This document shows positions 6,611-10,636 of a stretch of DNA of 10,636 nt, one piece after another (the stretch's first letter is position 1; each line of letters starts with the position of its first letter). Source of the stretch: Bacteroidota bacterium (GTDB lineage Bacteria; Bacteroidota; Bacteroidia; Flavobacteriales; Flavobacteriaceae); NCBI GenBank assembly GCA_022601215.1, contig JAHZIZ010000027.1, forward strand, positions 1 to 10,636, read 5' to 3'. Made by a program: the position numbers and the translations under genes. The notes beneath the pieces are model-generated. The model did not search any database and had not been told where the DNA came from. It saw nothing but the letters and a program-made list of their open reading frames with translations.

Positions 6611-7450
6611 TTAATCTCCTACATAGTTGATTTCTACCGTACATGGGATGTCATATCCTATATAGCCCATTCCGGTTCCACTATTTCCATTGTTCACATA
6701 AGTAGTCGCTACATCTTGCGTGAAATTCATTGAAAAAGGCACCACATCTCCAGCGGTAAGTGGAACAATGAAGGTGGCTGTAAATTCTTGCCAAATGGCA
6801 AAATAATTGGTAGCTCCTTCGGAAGAGTCATATGAAGTAGAATATGCATGAGCAGGAATATCATAGTTCGTGCCGTTAAAGGTTAACGTAAATGTTCCGG
6901 ATGCTTTTGCAATGTTTATATAACCATCAGATTGTCCAGGCGACGGGCCTTGATTGGGCACTAAGGCTCCTCCACCTCCATAGTTAACACGTACTTCTAC
7001 TCGATAATCACCGGTATAGCTCGCAGTGAAACTTTCAGAATCGAGCCCTGATATGGTATTTACACCATTTATAGACCGCAAGCTTCCCACGTTAGATTGT
7101 TCGTAGAGTTCATTTTGTTTTTTAGCGTTATATGCTAGCCATTTAGCACCGTCCCAGACATACATGCCAGGATATACATTGTTGGAGGCATTAGCTGTTG
7201 TATTATCATTGTATACCGTAGTTCCGGCTGGAATAGTTGTAACGCCAGTTTTGGGGTTAACTGCGGGAGCCTGCACAATGGTGGATGTTAAAGACATTCT
7301 AGGTAGTACAACACCATTTGTTGCACTTGTAATGTCTAAAACACCATTGGGGTCAGACGTGTTAATACCTACTTGCCCAAATAAGTCATTCGAAAATGGG
7401 AATAGGGCTAGGCATAGGTATACAATAGTAAGGGTAAAATTCTTGACCAT
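6611..7450 (-). CDS. Secreted paralogue C, copy 2 (QVGI-type protein, unknown function)
   Basis: The first gene of cassette 2 and of the whole minus-strand cluster, 279 residues. The signal peptide MVKNFTL... is cleaved at about residue 25 before QVGINT. It matches C1 at about 220 of 254 mature residues (87%), making C the most diverged of the three pairs, without any length change. The shared module, the KKQNELYEQS linker, TGDYRVEVRVNYGGGG and the closing C270-T-V-E-I-N-Y-V-G-D are conserved, and Cys270 is the only mature cysteine. In the C-terminal loop (252-261) four acidic residues of C1 are replaced (E252V, D254N, D256N, D259T), which argues against an essential metal site there. Upstream lies the 399 bp divergent region with the likely cluster promoter. 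The function is unknown. Confidence 0.9.
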   Translation of the reverse strand: MVKNFTLTIVYLCLALFPFSNDLFGQVGINTSDPNGVLDITSATNGVVLPRMSLTSTIVQAPAVNPKTGVTTIPAGTTVYNDNTTANASNNVYPGMYVWDGAKWLAYNAKKQNELYEQSNVGSLRSINGVNTISGLDSESFTASYTGDYRVEVRVNYGGGGALVPNQGPSPGQSDGYINIAKASGTFTLTFNGTNYDIPAHAYSTSYDSSEGATNYFAIWQEFTATFIVPLTAGDVVPFSMNFTQDVATTYVNNGNSGTGMGYIGYDIPCTVEINYVGD

Positions 7451-7849
7451 AAATAATAGATTTATAATTAGAGGGGATCGGAATTTTTATAAGCAAAGAG
7501 GCATAGGTATGTTAACTACATCAATGCATGTCTAAAATTGGAAATGTGAATTAGCTTACTACCTTTTATAGAATAAGTGCGAGTAATTGTGTGCTCATGT
7601 CATTGATTTTAAGTGATTTGGTGAAACAATTGTAATGAACTAAATTTAAAAAATTCAATAAAAAGCTTTTTTTTTCGATGAAACGCACTAAAAAACTCAT
7701 AAATACGTAAATACCTACATTTTTATACTGTAAATCACACATATTGAATGGTTTGAGAAAACACTCTTTGTTTGGAAATTTAAATGGGAATTAGACGATA
7801 ATTATTGTTTGGTGGTGTTTCTTGGTGTTATTTTTGACGTTCAATAGAA
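7451..7849. promoter_or_regulatory. Divergent intergenic region between C2 and the D-cysteine desulfhydrase gene
   Basis: A 399 bp, very AT-rich region between genes pointing away from each other, so promoters for both directions are expected here. No element matches the Bacteroidota consensus exactly; only imperfect candidates exist on either strand. An A5-GC-T-run palindrome lies at about 7661-7676 but has no loop. No coding sequence or RNA gene is evident. Confidence 0.5.
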
Positions 7850-8770
7850 ATGATTGTAATGTTTTCTGAAAACAATAGTGAGATATTAAAAATTGAATTG
7901 AACGATATAGCTTCCCATAGTCAGGAGCTGTTCTTACTTCGGGAGGATATGATAGATCCCTTTGTTTCTGGGAATAAATTTAGAAAACTTCATTATAACC
8001 TCAAAGAAGCTAAACTTCAAGGGAAAGAAACCTTGCTAACCTATGGCGGTGCCTATTCCAATCATGTTGCTGCCGTCGCTGCGGCAGGAAGGCGTGAAGG
8101 GTTTAAAACAATTGGAATCATACGGGGAGAGGAATTGGATGGAGCTCCCCGAAATACGACCTTATCTTTTGCTGAAAGTCAAGATATGCAACTACATTTT
8201 ATCAGCAGGGATGCCTATAGAAACAAAGACAGACCGCAAAACCTAGCAAAACTGACGGAACTTTTTGGAGATTTTTATGCTATTCCTGAGGGGGGTACTA
8301 ATGCCTTGGCCGTAAAGGGTTGTGAAGAAATGCTTTCTGAACACACTCACAAATTTGATTATATCTGTCTCTCAGTGGGAACAGGTGGTACCATTTCAGG
8401 TGTGATTAAGGCGTCACAGTCGCATCAGAAAGTGATAGGTTTTTCTGCTTTAAAAGGGACGTTTCAAGTATCAGAAATACAAAAACACACATCAAAAACA
8501 AATTTTAAACTACTCGATACGTATAGTTTTGGAGGGTATGGTAAAATAGATTCGACTTTAGTGCGTTTTATGAATGGCTTTAAAAAAGAGTCTGGAGTGG
8601 CACTAGATCCTCTTTATACTGGAAAAATGGTGTATGGAGTCGTCGAAATGATAAAAGCTGGAGCGTTCAAGGAAAATAGCCGTATTTTAGCGGTGCATAC
8701 TGGCGGGCTTCAGGGCATAGCTGGTATGAACGTCGTATTAAAGAAAAAACAATTACCTCAAATAGAATAG
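7850..8770 (+). CDS. PLP-dependent D-cysteine desulfhydrase / ACC deaminase family, desulfhydrase-type active site
   Basis: A 306-residue fold type II PLP enzyme. Lys43 in SGNKFRKL is the expected Schiff-base lysine and Ser70-Asn71-His72 in YGGAYSNH the catalytic Ser region. GTGGT (177-181) is the phosphate-binding loop. Family knowledge: ACC deaminase uses Tyr268, Glu295 and Leu322, and D-cysteine desulfhydrases carry Ser/Thr at the last two. Here the equivalently spaced residues are Tyr230, Thr257 (LDPLYTGK) and Thr284 (VHTGG), which favours D-cysteine breakdown to pyruvate, ammonia and H2S over ACC deamination. This assignment rests on motif spacing, not on an alignment program. The protein is cytosolic. 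Met4 (7859) is an alternative start; neither has a Shine-Dalgarno. The next gene starts 2 bp after the stop, so the two are very likely co-transcribed. Confidence 0.9.
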   Translation: MIVMFSENNSEILKIELNDIASHSQELFLLREDMIDPFVSGNKFRKLHYNLKEAKLQGKETLLTYGGAYSNHVAAVAAAGRREGFKTIGIIRGEELDGAPRNTTLSFAESQDMQLHFISRDAYRNKDRPQNLAKLTELFGDFYAIPEGGTNALAVKGCEEMLSEHTHKFDYICLSVGTGGTISGVIKASQSHQKVIGFSALKGTFQVSEIQKHTSKTNFKLLDTYSFGGYGKIDSTLVRFMNGFKKESGVALDPLYTGKMVYGVVEMIKAGAFKENSRILAVHTGGLQGIAGMNVVLKKKQLPQIE

Positions 8771-8772
8771 TA

Positions 8773-9624
8773 ATGAATCTGAAAATGCTTTCCGTCCTGG
8801 TGGTTCTGTCCATTTGTCTCTCTAGTTGTAAATCCAAAAAGAAGACTGCAACAAAAAAGACGAAAACGGAACGTGTAGTAATCGCCAATAAAGGGAGTAA
8901 AGTAGTTAGGCAGCCTGAAGTAGGAACTCCTACTGAAACGAAAAACACAACACCTTCCAAGAATGCTCCGTATGCCGTTGTGGTTGCGAGTTATATTGAC
9001 AATTACAGCGCTATTGCGAAGGATGAGATGTTACAATACGGCATTCCGGCGAGTATTACCTTGGCTCAAGGTATTTTGGAAAGTGGGGCCGGTAGAGGTG
9101 AGCTTACGCGAAAGGCGAACAATCACTTCGGAATTAAATGTCATAAAAGTTGGACCGGAGAACGAGTATATCACGATGATGACGAAAAAGGGGAATGTTT
9201 CAGAAAGTATAAGGACCCTAAATATAGCTTCCGAGATCACTCGTTATTTTTAACACAAAGAAGTAGATATCAAGATCTTTTTACTTTGAAAAAAACAGAT
9301 TATAAGGGTTGGGCCAGAGGACTAAAAAAAGCAGGATATGCAACAGACCCCAAATATCCCAATAAGCTAATTAGTATTGTAGAGCGGTATAACCTCACAC
9401 AATATGATACTGAGGTTCTGGGCGGAGAGATTCGGTATCCAAACAATCAAAAACACAAAGACGATACAATAAAAACCTATACCGTTTCTAAAGGAGACAC
9501 TTTATATAATATTGCTCGTAGATTTGACATGACGGTCGAGACCTTAAAATTGTATAATGGATTAACATCTAATGCGATTTCCATTGGGCAAGTATTATAT
9601 TTGCATTCGGTTAACGGACAATAA
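8773..9624 (+). CDS. Glucosaminidase (GH73-type) lipoprotein with C-terminal LysM domain
   Basis: A 283-residue predicted lipoprotein. The signal peptide ends in a lipobox, Leu16-Ser-Ser-Cys19, followed by a Lys/Thr-rich linker to about residue 65. The glucosaminidase domain spans about 75-207. [18 protein letters not shown] (95-112) holds the likely catalytic Glu103, NNHFGIKC (116-123) is the usual second motif, and [15 protein letters not shown] (146-160), [17 protein letters not shown] (179-195) and the helix after it complete the fold. The LysM domain, about 235-278 ([16 protein letters not shown]...), binds peptidoglycan. The role is hydrolysis of the glycan backbone between GlcNAc and MurNAc during wall growth or remodelling, probably at the inner face of the outer membrane. 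It is nested between the desulfhydrase and hemL genes with gaps of 2 and 9 bp. No catalytic residue appears missing. Confidence 0.93.
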   Translation: MNLKMLSVLVVLSICLSSCKSKKKTATKKTKTERVVIANKGSKVVRQPEVGTPTETKNTTPSKNAPYAVVVASYIDNYSAIAKDEMLQYGIPASITLAQGILESGAGRGELTRKANNHFGIKCHKSWTGERVYHDDDEKGECFRKYKDPKYSFRDHSLFLTQRSRYQDLFTLKKTDYKGWARGLKKAGYATDPKYPNKLISIVERYNLTQYDTEVLGGEIRYPNNQKHKDDTIKTYTVSKGDTLYNIARRFDMTVETLKLYNGLTSNAISIGQVLYLHSVNGQ

Positions 9625-9633
9625 TTTCCCAAG

Positions 9634-10636
9634 ATGATTTATAAGAGAAGCAGCGCATTATTTAATGAGGCGCAAAAAGTAATTCCAGGTGGAGTTAACT
9701 CTCCAGTGCGTGCCTTTAAGGCAGTAGGTGGAGATCCAATTTTTGTTGAAAGGGCCAAGGGGGCCTATTTGTATGATGCAGATGGTCGTACGCTCATAGA
9801 TTATATCAATTCTTGGGGGCCTATGATTTTAGGTCATGCTCATCAAAAAGTAGTAGCCGCGGTTATCGATAAAGCGGAAAAAGGAACTTCTTTTGGTATG
9901 CCTACTGAAATAGAAACAGAGATTGCATCATTGGCGGTTTCTATGGTGCCTAACGTTGATAAAATACGTTTTGTAAATAGTGGAACGGAAGCCTGTATGA
10001 GTGCTGTTCGATTAGCGAGAGGTTTTACAGGAAAAGATAAGATTATAAAGTTTGCGGGTTGCTATCATGGGCATAGTGATTCTTTTTTAATTGAGGCGGG
10101 TAGTGGAGCTGTGACATTTGGGGCTCCAAATAGCCCTGGTGTTACTAAAGGAACGGCAAAGGACACGCTATTAGCTAGGTACAATGACCTTGAAAATGTA
10201 GCACATCTAATATCTGAACATAAGGATCAAATAGCATGTATTATTTTGGAGCCAGTGGCAGGAAATATGGGTTGCATCCCACCAGTAGATGGGTTTCTAG
10301 AAGGACTGAGGTCTTTATGTGATTCCAATGGAATATTGTTGGTTTTCGATGAGGTGATGACTGGTTTTCGTCTTGCAAAGGGAGGAGTGCAAGAATTATT
10401 AGGGGTCGATGCTGATATTGTAACCTTTGGAAAAGTAATTGGAGGAGGTTTACCTGTAGGAGCCTTTGCTGCTAGGGCGGAAATCATGAACTATCTAGCG
10501 CCCCAAGGTCCTGTGTATCAAGCGGGAACGTTAAGTGGTAATCCTTTAGCGATGGCAGCGGGTCTAGCTATGCTAACAACCTTGAATGATCAGGATACAA
10601 TTTTTAATGATATTAATAAGAAAACGACTTATCTCC
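9634..10636 (+). CDS. hemL: Glutamate-1-semialdehyde 2,1-aminomutase, C-terminus beyond window
   Basis: The first 334 codons of a gene that continues past the right edge; the family is usually about 430 residues. It converts glutamate-1-semialdehyde to 5-aminolevulinate in the C5 pathway of tetrapyrrole synthesis, using PLP in the cytosol. Diagnostic motifs are [12 protein letters not shown] (17-28), [15 protein letters not shown] (115-129), [11 protein letters not shown] (142-152), [10 protein letters not shown] (237-246, with the cofactor-binding Asp239), [15 protein letters not shown] (264-278, with the PLP lysine Lys267) and [11 protein letters not shown] (297-307). These, including GVNSPVR and the GHSDS segment, separate it from ordinary class III aminotransferases. 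The start follows the glucosaminidase stop by 9 bp, without a strong ribosome-binding site. Confidence 0.95.
   Translation, partial: MIYKRSSALFNEAQKVIPGGVNSPVRAFKAVGGDPIFVERAKGAYLYDADGRTLIDYINSWGPMILGHAHQKVVAAVIDKAEKGTSFGMPTEIETEIASLAVSMVPNVDKIRFVNSGTEACMSAVRLARGFTGKDKIIKFAGCYHGHSDSFLIEAGSGAVTFGAPNSPGVTKGTAKDTLLARYNDLENVAHLISEHKDQIACIILEPVAGNMGCIPPVDGFLEGLRSLCDSNGILLVFDEVMTGFRLAKGGVQELLGVDADIVTFGKVIGGGLPVGAFAARAEIMNYLAPQGPVYQAGTLSGNPLAMAAGLAMLTTLNDQDTIFNDINKKTTYL

Larger units (their letters stand above)
4854..7450 (-). repeat. Tandem cassette copy 2 (C2-B2-A2)
   Basis: The second unit of the direct tandem duplication, with the same gene order, orientation and exact 2597 bp length as 1891-4487. 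Some stretches are identical over long runs; for example, 5077-5152 equals 2114-2189 over 76 bp. Others, such as the signal-peptide codons and 5301-5342, are heavily diverged. This patchwork is what gene conversion on an older duplication would leave, though uneven selection could do the same. Confidence 0.88.

Noticed and set aside
6600..6644. N-terminal extension of B2 to an ATG at 6644, overlapping C2
   Set aside because: B1 starts at the equivalent MKK methionine, and only that start gives matching length, spacer and a normal signal peptide.
1891..7450. Mobile element or CRISPR-like origin for the tandem repeat
   Set aside because: No transposase, integrase, inverted terminal repeats, target duplications or short regular repeats are visible; the units are ordinary gene cassettes.
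7627..7658. Possible minus-strand promoter for C2 (TACAATTG with TTG 21 bp upstream)
   Set aside because: It has a mismatch in the -7 box, only TTG at -33 and a leader of about 177 bases. In DNA this AT-rich such a match is expected by chance.
7661..7676. A5-GC-T-run palindrome resembling a terminator
   Set aside because: It has no loop and almost no GC stem, and it lies between divergent genes where no transcript ends.
7803..7811. Possible -7 promoter element TATTGTTTG for the plus-strand genes
   Set aside because: The spacing between TA and TTTG is three bases instead of two, and no TTTG lies at the expected upstream distance.

Overview
The window looks like a chromosomal segment of a marine-type flavobacterium (Bacteroidota, Flavobacteriaceae-like). 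The grounds are the AT-rich intergenic DNA, the absence of Shine-Dalgarno sequences before most starts, a choice-of-anchor B family secreted protein, several secreted proteins whose mature ends begin QVGI as is common in this group, and a D-cysteine desulfhydrase / glucosaminidase-LysM lipoprotein / hemL gene run. The species cannot be read from the sequence.

Left part, minus strand (1-7450): the dominant feature is a three-gene cassette present twice in direct tandem. Reading in the direction of transcription (right to left), the order is C2-B2-A2, a 366 bp spacer, C1-B1-A1, then, 46 bp further, a large secreted choice-of-anchor B protein that runs off the left edge. A, B and C are three related families of secreted proteins of 278-300 residues. 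Each has a signal peptide cleaved before QVGI, a shared N-terminal module of about 90 residues, a short polar linker ending in EQ, and a beta-rich C-terminal domain ending in C-[ST]-V-E-[IF]-x-Y-[VLI]-G-[DK]. The two cassettes have exactly the same length (2597 bp, offset 2963) with identical gene lengths and spacers. Mature proteins are about 94% (A), 94% (B) and 87% (C) identical between copies, while the signal peptides are only about 35-52% identical. I do not recognise a named function for A, B or C.

Middle (7451-7849): a 399 bp AT-rich divergent intergenic region that should contain the promoters of the cassette cluster (minus) and of the housekeeping run (plus).

Right part, plus strand (7850-10636): a tight three-gene run with gaps of 2 and 9 bp. 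It encodes a PLP-dependent D-cysteine desulfhydrase-type enzyme, a cell-wall glucosaminidase lipoprotein with a C-terminal LysM, and glutamate-1-semialdehyde 2,1-aminomutase (hemL, cut by the right edge). This is ordinary core genome. The unusual part of the window is the duplicated A-B-C cassette. The idea that A, B and C co-assemble, for example as hetero-oligomeric surface or periplasmic fibres, is inference only.
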